Source: Hyphomicrobium sp. CS1BSMeth3 | Lineage (GTDB): Bacteria > Pseudomonadota > Alphaproteobacteria > Rhizobiales > Hyphomicrobiaceae | DNA: 64,000 nt | Assembly: GCF_900117415.1 (NCBI RefSeq) | Contig: NZ_FPEI01000006.1 | Span: forward strand, 248,001 to 312,000 | Reading direction: 5' to 3' | Shown: positions 1 to 7,883 of the stretch, one piece after another | Position numbering within the stretch: position 1 is the first letter of the stretch | Layout of the letters: every line of letters begins with the position of its first letter | Program-made: the position numbers and the translations under genes | The notes under the pieces: model-generated | Told to the model about the DNA's origin: nothing | The model's database searches: none | The model's input: only the letters and a program-made list of their open reading frames with translations

Positions 1-789
<789 letters not shown>

Positions 790-797
790 CTGAGGCC

Positions 798-837
798 GAA
801 TACCTAGGCCCCGAATACCCAGGCCAGAATACCCAGG
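798..837. repeat. Three tandem copies of an 11-bp repeat
   Basis: GAATACCTAGG (798-808), GAATACCCAGG (813-823) and GAATACCCAGG (827-837) fill the gap between the kinase and the acyl-CoA dehydrogenase. The last copy merges into the ribosome-binding site AGGAAGG of the dehydrogenase. Function unknown; slippage here would change the spacer length. Confidence 0.7.
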
Positions 838-847
838 AAGGAAGCCC

Positions 848-2029
848 ATGGATTTCACTATTCCGAAGCCGCTCGAGGAACTGCGCGACCGCGTGTCCGC
901 CTTCGTGCGCGAGAAGATCATTCCCTTCGAGAAGGATCCGCGCTGGGGCCATCACGGCATCCCGGAGGATCTGCGCCGCGATCTCAACAATGCGGCCAAG
1001 GAGGCGGGCCTCCTCGGCGTCAACAGCCCCGAGGAGTTCGGCGGCAAGGGATTCTCGCACTTCGAGCAGGCCGTGGTCTTCGAGGCGGCCGGCTACTCCA
1101 TCCTCGGGCCGATCGCGCTGCACTTCCATGCCCCCGACGAGGGCAACATCCACATGCTCGACGTCATCGCGACGCCGGCACAGCGCAAGAAGTATCTCTC
1201 GCGCCTCGCGACGGGCGAAGTGCGGTCATGCTTCGCGATGACCGAGCCCGATGGCGGCGCTGGCGCCGATCCGCTGCTCCTCAAGACCCGCGCCGTACCG
1301 GACGGCAACGGCTACGTCATCAATGGCCGCAAGTGGCTCATCACGGGCGCCGAGGGTGCCGCTTTCGCCATCATCATGGCGCGCACCGGCGACGGGCCGG
1401 CCGACTGCACCATGTTCCTCACCGAGCTGCCGAACCCGGCCTTCAAGATCAGCCGCGTGCTCGGGACGATGGACACGAGCTTCATGGGCGGCCACGCCGT
1501 CATCGACATCGAGAACCTGCGCGTGACGGGCGAGGATATTCTCGGCGAGGTCGGGCAGGGCTTCAAATATGCGCAGGTGCGCCTGGCGCCCGCGCGTCTT
1601 ACGCACTGCATGCGCTGGCTTGGCTCGGCGATCCGGGCGCATGACATCGCGACAGCCTACGCGCGCGAGCGCACCTCCTTCGGCAAGCCGCTCGGCGATC
1701 ACCAGGGCGTGTCGTTCATGCTCGCCGACAACGCGCTCGACATCCACACGAGCCGCCTCGCCATCTGGCACACGGCATGGCTGCTCGATCAGGGCGACAA
1801 GGCATCGACCGCGAGCTCGATGGCCAAGGTGATCTGCTCGGAGGCAATTTTCCGCGTCGTCGACCGCTCGCTGCAGATCCTCGGCGGCATGGGCGTCACC
1901 TCGGACACCGTCGTCGAGCGCATCTTCCGCGACGTGCGCGCCTTCCGCATCTACGACGGTCCGTCGGAGGTGCACCGGCACTCGCTCGGCCGCCGCATCG
2001 TGAAGGGCGATCGTCCCAAGGCGCACTGA
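848..2029 (+). CDS. Acyl-CoA dehydrogenase, ACAD10/11-like
   Basis: 393 residues, full ACAD length. The N-terminal helical domain (1-120) is followed by the FAD-binding signature CFAMTEPDGGAGADP, then the C-terminal helical domain with RTSFGKPLGDHQGV and QILGGMGVTSDT. The start is fixed by AGGAAGG six nt upstream. Canonical ACADs carry the catalytic Glu near the C-terminus in a YEGT-like motif. Here the corresponding stretch reads Y-D-G-P-S-E-V-H (Asp370), as in the ACAD10/11-type subgroup. Together with the upstream phosphotransferase this suggests a two-enzyme route for hydroxyacyl-CoA rather than ordinary beta-oxidation. The fold is certain; the substrate is inferred. Confidence 0.9.
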   Translation: MDFTIPKPLEELRDRVSAFVREKIIPFEKDPRWGHHGIPEDLRRDLNNAAKEAGLLGVNSPEEFGGKGFSHFEQAVVFEAAGYSILGPIALHFHAPDEGNIHMLDVIATPAQRKKYLSRLATGEVRSCFAMTEPDGGAGADPLLLKTRAVPDGNGYVINGRKWLITGAEGAAFAIIMARTGDGPADCTMFLTELPNPAFKISRVLGTMDTSFMGGHAVIDIENLRVTGEDILGEVGQGFKYAQVRLAPARLTHCMRWLGSAIRAHDIATAYARERTSFGKPLGDHQGVSFMLADNALDIHTSRLAIWHTAWLLDQGDKASTASSMAKVICSEAIFRVVDRSLQILGGMGVTSDTVVERIFRDVRAFRIYDGPSEVHRHSLGRRIVKGDRPKAH

Positions 2030-2057
2030 AGTAGTTCAATCAAGATCGAAGCGCGAT

Positions 2058-2152
2058 CCCCCTCCCCCTTGTGGGGAGGGGTTAGGGGTGGGGGGAATCC
2101 CAACGCCAATGTTCTGCAATCCCTCCCTAACCTCCCTCACAAGGGGGGAGGA
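2058..2152. repeat. Long imperfect inverted repeat between convergent genes
   Basis: A C-rich arm (about 2058-2090) and its near reverse complement (about 2121-2151) form a roughly 30-bp imperfect stem. Each arm contains CCTCCCC and TTGTG or CACAA cores. It lies between the convergent acyl-CoA dehydrogenase and mepA genes, so it probably works as a bidirectional terminator. The sequence style resembles dispersed intergenic repeats common in Hyphomicrobiales genomes. Confidence 0.6.
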
Positions 2153-2185
2153 ATAAGTATGGAGCGCATCCACGACGATCGCGCG

Positions 2186-3358
2186 CTACTTCTTGCTGCC
2201 GGCCACCGCGGGCTTTACCGGCTCGGCATTCTCCGCGTCGTCATCCGCCTTGGCTGCGGCTGGCTTTGCCGCGTCGGGCTTGGTGACATCGGCAACCGGC
2301 GACGGCCCCGGCGGTGACGTATCGCCGATCACCATTTTGCACTCGGCCGGCAGGTCGGCGAGCGTGATCTCGGGCGGCTTTGGCTTGGGTTTCGGCTTCG
2401 GCACCGCGATCTTCGGCTCAGGTGCCGGCGGGCGCGGCGCATAGATGCGCTTCATGCGCGCGATCCAGTCGTCGACCTCCTTCCCGCAGCCATCGTCCGT
2501 GCCGACAATGGGCTGTGGCGTGCACGCCGGGCTGTCCTTCGGACAGGCCATGCGAATGTGCATGTGATAGTAATGCCCCCAGTACGGGCGGATCTTGTTG
2601 AGATGCTCGCGTGGCAGCGTCTTGGTCTCGCAGATGGCCTTCTTGATGGCGGGATGCACGAGCACGCGCTCGACCTGCGGGTAGGAGGCGGCGCGCGTGA
2701 TGATGCGGCCGTGCGCCTCCGTCCAAACCTTCGGATTGATGCTCACCCTGTCATCGGCCAGCATCGAGGTCGCCGCGAGGTCCTCGCGCTCACGCGTGCT
2801 CAGTCGTTGATCCGGCATCGGCGTCAGCCAGATATCGGCATCGAGCCCGATCTGGTGGCTGGCGTGGCCGGTCAGCATGGGGCCGCCGCGCGGCTGTGAG
2901 ATGTCGCCGACGAGGAGGCCCGGCCAGCCGTCGTGCTCCTTGCCGTCCTTCGACAGCCGCTCGACGAGTGCGATCAGCGAGGGATGGCCCCACATGCGAT
3001 TGCGCGAGAGCCGCATCACCTGCCAGGTCGGCCCATCGACGGCGATGGCCTTGGCGCCGGCAAGGCAGCCCTTTGCATAAAAGCCGATCGCGCGCGCGGC
3101 GAGCGGCGCCGGGGCCTTGGCGGCCCCAAAGAGCACTTTGGCGGGCGTCGGCGGCGGGCCCTTTGGGGCTTGCGCCTTTTTCTTCACGAGCTTCCTTGCC
3201 GGCAGTGGCTTGGGTTTGGCCTTTGCAGCTCCGGTGTCGCCGGCCGCGGCGAGGCGCAGCTCGGCCTGGCTCTGGGCCACGGAGTCCGTGCTGGCGGGCA
3301 TCAGGGCGAGGGCGATCAGCAGCGCTGGCCATGCCAGATGCCGAGACGTCAATTTCAT
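2186..3358 (-). CDS. mepA: Penicillin-insensitive murein endopeptidase MepA
   Basis: 390 residues. A periplasmic M74 (LAS-type) zinc endopeptidase that cuts D-Ala-mDAP crosslinks in peptidoglycan. The zinc-binding motifs HASHQIGLDAD and HYYHMHIR are both present. Residues 1-29 form a signal peptide ending near S-V-A-Q. A basic Lys/Ala/Pro linker follows, then the catalytic domain. The C-terminus has a Pro/Lys-rich, low-complexity tail after the PIVGTDDGCG region, longer than in E. coli MepA (274 aa). The ATG at 3358 is preceded by AGAGGAG at good spacing. The open frame extends further upstream, but that part has no signal peptide and is not credible. Confidence 0.92.
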   Translation of the reverse strand: MKLTSRHLAWPALLIALALMPASTDSVAQSQAELRLAAAGDTGAAKAKPKPLPARKLVKKKAQAPKGPPPTPAKVLFGAAKAPAPLAARAIGFYAKGCLAGAKAIAVDGPTWQVMRLSRNRMWGHPSLIALVERLSKDGKEHDGWPGLLVGDISQPRGGPMLTGHASHQIGLDADIWLTPMPDQRLSTREREDLAATSMLADDRVSINPKVWTEAHGRIITRAASYPQVERVLVHPAIKKAICETKTLPREHLNKIRPYWGHYYHMHIRMACPKDSPACTPQPIVGTDDGCGKEVDDWIARMKRIYAPRPPAPEPKIAVPKPKPKPKPPEITLADLPAECKMVIGDTSPPGPSPVADVTKPDAAKPAAAKADDDAENAEPVKPAVAGSKK

Positions 3359-3566
3359 GCGCGCTCCTCTAAAGCTCGCCGTCGTGTCTACCATGGTCGG
3401 CGCGTGGCACCAACGCTCATGGCTTCCACGCGAGAGGGCGGGATGACAGGTGAACGGGAGATGAAGCGCGTCGCCGAAATCGGCGACGAGGGGACGCAGC
3501 TCTTCACGTGTGGTTGTTCGGCGCGTGAAGGCGGTGCGCATGACAGCACCGCCACAATGTCATTTG

Positions 3567-3764
3567 CTATTCGATGACGGCGCTGCGCGATCGCGCCTTG
3601 CGCGGGCGCTTGGACGCCACCGGAAGCTTGGCGGGCGGCGCGCTCGGAACGGGCATCGATACTCGCCCGCGCCAGCTCTGATCCTGCCACGTGTTGCCGA
3701 GGCGCGGCCGCACCTTCCGCGTCCTGCGCGGCTTCGCGTTCGATACGATTGCAGTGTTCAGCAT
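3567..3764 (-). CDS. Small basic protein, unknown
   Basis: A 65-residue, Arg/Lys/Pro-rich frame with no Cys and no membrane segment. The chosen ATG has a GGAAA element upstream. It lies alone between mepA and the PRC-barrel gene. No family is recognised. High-GC alphaproteobacterial DNA often contains spurious basic ORFs, so this call is tentative. Confidence 0.35.
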   Translation of the reverse strand: MLNTAIVSNAKPRRTRKVRPRLGNTWQDQSWRGRVSMPVPSAPPAKLPVASKRPRKARSRSAVIE

Positions 3765-3837
3765 GATGCTTTCCGATTTGGACGGACTGCCCCGGGAGGA
3801 TATCCCGGGGCAGTCCACTGGATCGTCGGATGATGGC

Positions 3838-4248
3838 CTACTTTTCGATCTTCGGCAGTTCCTTGGCCTGATCAGCGGTCAGCGTGAGCAGAATCTTGTT
3901 GTCTGCCGTCACGGTGAACTGCGAGGGCATGACCCGCACGCGCGTCTTGCCGATGCCGAGGAAGCCGCCGATATCGGCCTGCAGCTCGGTGACCTTGCCG
4001 TCGCTGTCGCGCTGGATGGCGGCGACATCGCCGACGTTCTTGTTGTCGCTGCTGACGACGGTCGCGCTGATCAGCGCCTTGGCTTGCGCCTCGGTGAGCA
4101 TGGGTGCCGATTGGGCTGGAGCCGGTTGCACGCTCGGTGCCGTCACCGCCGGCGGTGCGGGCTCCGTCGACGGCGTCGTCGTCTGAGCAAATGCACTCGT
4201 CGATGCGGCGATGGCCAGCGCTGCGGCGGTCGGGACAATCCACTTCAT
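3838..4248 (-). CDS. Exported PRC-barrel domain protein
   Basis: 136 residues. It has a signal peptide (MKWIVPTAAALAIAAS, cleavage near AFAQ), then a Thr/Pro/Ala-rich linker (24-50). A PRC-barrel-like domain follows, with V-V-S-S-D-N-K-N-V-G-D and GFLGIGKTRVRV. Such exported PRC proteins are common general stress genes in Hyphomicrobiales. The ATG at 4248 is preferred over a GTG one codon upstream because GGAGATGAC is well placed for it. An EcfG-type promoter sits 65 nt upstream on the minus strand, divergent from the csbD promoter. Confidence 0.8.
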   Translation of the reverse strand: MKWIVPTAAALAIAASTSAFAQTTTPSTEPAPPAVTAPSVQPAPAQSAPMLTEAQAKALISATVVSSDNKNVGDVAAIQRDSDGKVTELQADIGGFLGIGKTRVRVMPSQFTVTADNKILLTLTADQAKELPKIEK

Positions 4249-4312
4249 CACGTCATCTCCATGACCTGTTGGCGGTAATGTGCGTGCCTTGATGTGGGAG
4301 CACTGCTCGAAG

Positions 4313-4337
4313 AACTCTTAATGGTGCTGACGGTTCC
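4313..4337 (-). promoter_or_regulatory. EcfG-type promoter for the PRC-barrel gene
   Basis: Read on the minus strand: GGAAC (4337-4333), 17 nt, GTT (4315-4313). This matches the alphaproteobacterial general-stress consensus GGAAC-N16-17-CGTT except for A in place of C before GTT. It lies 65 nt upstream of the start codon at 4248. Confidence 0.6.
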
Positions 4338-4376
4338 GGCCCTTTCGGCGCCCGATATGACGGCGCACGCGCCCAA

Positions 4377-4401
4377 GGAACCATGGTTTCGCACGTGCGT
4401 T
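4377..4401 (+). promoter_or_regulatory. EcfG-type promoter for csbD
   Basis: GGAAC (4377-4381), 16 nt, CGTT (4398-4401): a perfect match to the EcfG consensus. It is 82 nt upstream of the csbD ATG and back-to-back with the divergent promoter of the PRC-barrel gene. Confidence 0.75.
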
Positions 4402-4482
4402 CTCAGCACATCGGTCTCCGGCGAGGTCACACCTCCCGCGACACGAATTGAACCTGCATAAAAATGTAGAGGAGTTCAGCCG

Positions 4483-4680
4483 ATGGATTGGAATCGGATC
4501 GAAGGCAACTGGAAGCAGTTCCGCGGTAAGGTCAAGGAGCACTGGGGCAAGCTCACCGACGACGAGCTCGACCAGATGGAGGGTCGTCGCGAGCAGCTCG
4601 AGGGCAAGATCCAGGAGCGCTACGGCTATGCCAAGGATCAGACCCGCAAGGAAGTCGACGAGTGGCTGAAGCGCATGTAA
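4483..4680 (+). CDS. CsbD family stress protein
   Basis: 65 residues, the usual CsbD length. It has the hallmark start MDWNRIEGNWKQFRGKVKEH and the DELDQMEGRREQLEGKIQERYG helical repeat. It is a small, highly charged, soluble protein of unknown molecular role, typically induced by general stress sigma factors. The ribosome-binding site is GAGGAG, nine nt before the ATG. Its perfect EcfG-type promoter and the nearby nepR-ecfG-phyR genes support general stress control. Confidence 0.93.
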   Translation: MDWNRIEGNWKQFRGKVKEHWGKLTDDELDQMEGRREQLEGKIQERYGYAKDQTRKEVDEWLKRM

Positions 4681-4717
4681 CGCGCAACGCTAGATCAAGT
4701 GATTGTCAGCAGTGCGC

Positions 4718-4745
4718 GCCCGGGTGGCCTCAGGTCTTCCCGGGC
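4718..4745 (+). terminator. Possible terminator hairpin after csbD
   Basis: GCCCGGG (4718-4724) and CCCGGGC (4739-4745) form a perfect 7-bp stem with a 14-nt loop. There is no T-tract, so intrinsic termination is uncertain. Confidence 0.3.
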
Positions 4746-4834
4746 CGCGTTGCGTCAGATGTGTTCATGCTACTAAAGTGTGCAATGCGGATCGTCCGTT
4801 TCCGGCGGTCCTTTATTTGCGTCGGGGTACCGTC

Positions 4835-5662
4835 ATGTCGTTCGATTTCTCCTCGCTCATCTGGATCGCCGTTCTCATCATGGTGCTTCAGCCGCTACTC
4901 ATGGGACGCTGGTTCGCCATGCAGCGGATGCGGCTCATTCGCGCCGTCGAGCAGGAGCACGGCTCGCGCGTCATCACGATGATCCACCGCCAGGAGCGCC
5001 GCAGCCTGCTCGGCTTCGCGGTCGCCCGGCACATCGACCTAGAGGACGCCCAGACGATCATCGCGGCGATCAAGGAAACGCCGCGCGACATGCCGATCGA
5101 CCTCGTGCTGCACACGCCGGGCGGCCTCGTCCTCGCCGCCATGCAGATCGCGCGCGCCGTCGAGGCTCATCCCGCGAAGGTGACGGTCTACGTGCCGGTC
5201 TATGCGATGTCCGGCGGCACGCTGATCGCCCTCGCGGCCGACGAGATCGTGATGGGGGAGTTCTCGGTGCTCGGCCCGATCGACCCGCAGATTGCCGGCT
5301 TTCCTGCGGCCAGCATCGCCAAAGTGCCGAAGATCAAGCCCATCGAGCAGGTCTTCGACCTGACCCTCGTTCTCGCTGACGTCAGCGAGAAGGCGCTCGA
5401 GCAGGTGAAGCGCGGGGCTGTCGAGCTGCTCACGCCGCAGATGGAGGAAGGGGCCGCGCGCGCCCTCGCCGAGAAGCTCGCCGGGGGGCACTGGACGCAC
5501 GACTATGCCCTGACCGCCGAGGAAGCCCGCTCGATCGGCCTGCCGGTCAAGGTCGCGATGCCGAGCCGCATCCTGGACCTCATGAAGCTCTACCCGCAGC
5601 CCGTTCAGCAGTCGGGGATCGACTTCCTCCCGATCGACCTGCCGCGCCGCCGGCAGACCTGA
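4835..5662 (+). CDS. Membrane-anchored Clp-fold serine protease (SDH family)
   Basis: 275 residues. A serine-dehydrogenase-proteinase family protein (ClpP/crotonase fold) related to membrane SppA/NfeD-type proteases. One N-terminal membrane segment covers about residues 3-22. The oxyanion and active-site regions are H-T-P-G-G (His93 onward) and M-S-G-G-T, with Ser126 the likely nucleophile. The ATG at 4835 directly precedes the membrane anchor. The open frame begins 44 codons earlier with a TTG, but that extension shows nothing protein-like. It sits inside the stress island, although no EcfG-type promoter is seen upstream. Confidence 0.85.
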   Translation: MSFDFSSLIWIAVLIMVLQPLLMGRWFAMQRMRLIRAVEQEHGSRVITMIHRQERRSLLGFAVARHIDLEDAQTIIAAIKETPRDMPIDLVLHTPGGLVLAAMQIARAVEAHPAKVTVYVPVYAMSGGTLIALAADEIVMGEFSVLGPIDPQIAGFPAASIAKVPKIKPIEQVFDLTLVLADVSEKALEQVKRGAVELLTPQMEEGAARALAEKLAGGHWTHDYALTAEEARSIGLPVKVAMPSRILDLMKLYPQPVQQSGIDFLPIDLPRRRQT

Positions 5663-5916
5663 TCGGCTTGTCACACTGGCGCCTTAACCATGATCGCTGC
5701 CGCGATCCGCGACAGCGGCTCCGCCAAGTGCTAAGGGCTGCAGTGGGACTGGCGGACCAGGTGCGCGCGCCGAGGCGTGGAGATCCGCCGAGCGGCGCGC
5801 GCTTCGAGGAGGGAGTGATGGGTGATTGTCGCAGAGCCTGTTGATCCGGCCCGGATGCTGGAATGGGGCGCATACTCTCGCGCAGCACACTACACTAGCC
5901 GCTCGCAGGGCCATTG

Positions 5917-7662
5917 ATGCGGTTCCGGGCCTATATCCCGACACTCCTGATCATGCTGTTGCTGCTCGGCGCAACCGCCGTTGCGTCGTGGCTGCTGTTT
6001 AGCGACGCCACCGACAAGGCGCGCCGCCAGTTCGAGGAGCAGGCGAACGCATTCGAAAATCTGATGATCGATGTCATGCGCTCCTATCAGCAGGTGCTGA
6101 GAGCGGGCGTTGCCGCCGTGAACGCCATGCCCGCGATCACGCGCGAGCAGTGGCGCTTCTTCATCAGGGATCTCGCCATCGACGACTTCTACCCCGGCAC
6201 CCAGGGTATCGGATACGTGAAGCGCCTCAGGTACGAGGAGATCGAGAGTTTCGTCGAGGAGCAGCGCCGCGCCGGGCGCCCGGACTACCGCTTCAATCCC
6301 GAGGGCAAGCGCGACGAGTACACCGCGATCGTCTACCTCGAGCCCGAGAACTGGCGCAACACGCGGGCGGTCGGCTACGACATGTTCTCCGAGCCCCGCC
6401 GCCGCGCCGCCATGGAACGCGCGCGCGATACGGGCAATGCCGCGCTGAGCCGCAGGGTCTCGCTCATGCAGGAGACGGGCGAGGACGTGCAGGCGGGCGC
6501 GCTCGTCTATATGCCCGTTTATGCCGATGGTCTCGTGCCCGATACCGTCGAGGCACGACGGCGCGCGCTGACGGGCTACGTCTACGGCGTTTTCCGCATG
6601 CAGGATTTCATCCCGCGGGTGATCGACAGAAACCTGCCCGGCACCCTCCAGCGTCTTCACGTCCAGATCTACGACGGTGCCAAGCCCACCGAAGCAGACC
6701 TGATGTTCGACGACAGGATGCTCACGCACGGCGGCATCTCGCCGCTCCCGCCACTGGGGCGTGTGCCTTTGTTCACCGATAGTCGGCCCATCACGGTCGC
6801 CGGGACGGACTGGACGATCGTGCTCGGCTCGAGACCTGTGCTCGAAGAGATGGTCGATCGCTCGAAGGCCTGGATGGCGCTGCTCGGCGGCACGCTCATC
6901 AGTCTTCTCATTGCGGGCATCGTCGGCTCGCTTGCCTATGCTGCGGAACGCAATGCGGCAGCCGAGCAGGAGCTCTCCGCCGAGGTCGCCGAGCGCAAGC
7001 GCGCGCAGGAGCAAGCGCAGCTCGCCAATCGTGAGCTGATCCACCGCGTCAAAAACATTCTGGCGATCGTTACGGCGATTGCATCCCAGACGGCGCGCTA
7101 CAGCCCGACGGTCGAGTCCTTCAACAAGGCCTTCCGCGAGCGCTTGTCCTCACTGGCGCGCGTGCATGATCTGCTGCGGCCTGATCCGGCTCACACGCCG
7201 GACCTCGGCTCGTTCGTCAATGAGATCCTCGCCCCGTACTGCCACTGGCAAGGGGCGCTCGTCACCAGCGGCCCTCCGGTGGAGGTGACGCAGAACGAGG
7301 CCGTGCTCCTCAGCCTCCTGTTCAACGAGCTTGCGACCAACGCGACCAAATACGGCGCGTGGTCCGTGCCGAGCGGTCAGGTCACGCTGTCGTGGCGGGA
7401 TGAGATCAACGGAGCCGAAAGCACCGTCTATATCGTCTGGCAGGAGCGTAACGGGCCCCCGGTGCTGGCGCCCTCGGCGAGCGGGTTCGGCACGAACGTC
7501 ATGAAATTCTCGATCGAGCGCGGCCTGCGCGGGCGCATCACGACCTCGTTCGATCCTTCCGGTGTGCGCCATGAAGTCGAGCTGCCGCGCACGAGCGGGG
7601 CGACACCTGCCGAACGCCATCCTTCTGCGAATGGCGAGGATCGGCAGAACCACCGCAACTGA
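5917..7662 (+). CDS. CHASE-domain HWE sensor histidine kinase
   Basis: 581 residues. TM1 spans about 6-28, a periplasmic CHASE sensor domain about 65-310, and TM2 319-342. A short coiled coil follows, then an HWE/HisKA_2 kinase core. The phospho-acceptor is His376 in LIHRVKN and the ATP domain carries the W-Q-E signature (Trp508). HWE kinases are the usual sensors feeding PhyR in alphaproteobacteria. Given the nepR-ecfG-phyR genes 5-8 kb downstream, this is a candidate membrane input to the general stress response. The ATG at 5917 is chosen over the adjacent TTG. Confidence 0.9.
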   Translation: MRFRAYIPTLLIMLLLLGATAVASWLLFSDATDKARRQFEEQANAFENLMIDVMRSYQQVLRAGVAAVNAMPAITREQWRFFIRDLAIDDFYPGTQGIGYVKRLRYEEIESFVEEQRRAGRPDYRFNPEGKRDEYTAIVYLEPENWRNTRAVGYDMFSEPRRRAAMERARDTGNAALSRRVSLMQETGEDVQAGALVYMPVYADGLVPDTVEARRRALTGYVYGVFRMQDFIPRVIDRNLPGTLQRLHVQIYDGAKPTEADLMFDDRMLTHGGISPLPPLGRVPLFTDSRPITVAGTDWTIVLGSRPVLEEMVDRSKAWMALLGGTLISLLIAGIVGSLAYAAERNAAAEQELSAEVAERKRAQEQAQLANRELIHRVKNILAIVTAIASQTARYSPTVESFNKAFRERLSSLARVHDLLRPDPAHTPDLGSFVNEILAPYCHWQGALVTSGPPVEVTQNEAVLLSLLFNELATNATKYGAWSVPSGQVTLSWRDEINGAESTVYIVWQERNGPPVLAPSASGFGTNVMKFSIERGLRGRITTSFDPSGVRHEVELPRTSGATPAERHPSANGEDRQNHRN

Positions 7663-7693
7663 CGTGCGCTTCGGTCGGTGCTCATGGCCGGCA

Positions 7694-7774
7694 TCAGATG
7701 ATGCCAAAGATGTTCAGCAGGATCAGAACCGAAATCGGCACGCCGAGCATCCAGAGAATGATGTTCTTGGTCAT
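7694..7774 (-). CDS. 26-residue hydrophobic membrane peptide
   Basis: A short gene encoding MTKNIILWMLGVPISVLILL plus a six-residue hydrophobic tail ending in isoleucines. It is a single predicted membrane helix with two N-terminal polar residues and one Lys. The ribosome-binding site AAGGAGGAAACAC before ATG is among the best in the window, which argues for real translation. It converges on the CHASE kinase gene, with 31 nt between the stops. A one-mismatch EcfG-like element (GCAAC-N17-CGTT on the minus strand, 7873-7848) lies upstream. Function unknown. Confidence 0.6.
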   Translation of the reverse strand: MTKNIILWMLGVPISVLILLNIFGII

Positions 7775-7883
7775 GTGTTTCCTCCTTGGATCGAAGGTGC
7801 GATTGCCGTGGCGACAGACCGCCGCCTGAGCTTGGATCTGCGTGCATAACGCTGCGGGTGTGCCGATCGTTGCTCGCCGTCGC

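Noticed and set aside
5819-5842. Seven-codon leader-like frame after a GAGGAGG element upstream of the CHASE kinase
   Set aside because: Too short, no attenuator structure seen, and no biosynthetic operon follows.
7848-7873. EcfG-like element GCAAC-N17-CGTT upstream of the membrane peptide
   Set aside because: One mismatch in the -35 box; kept only as a comment, not called as a promoter.
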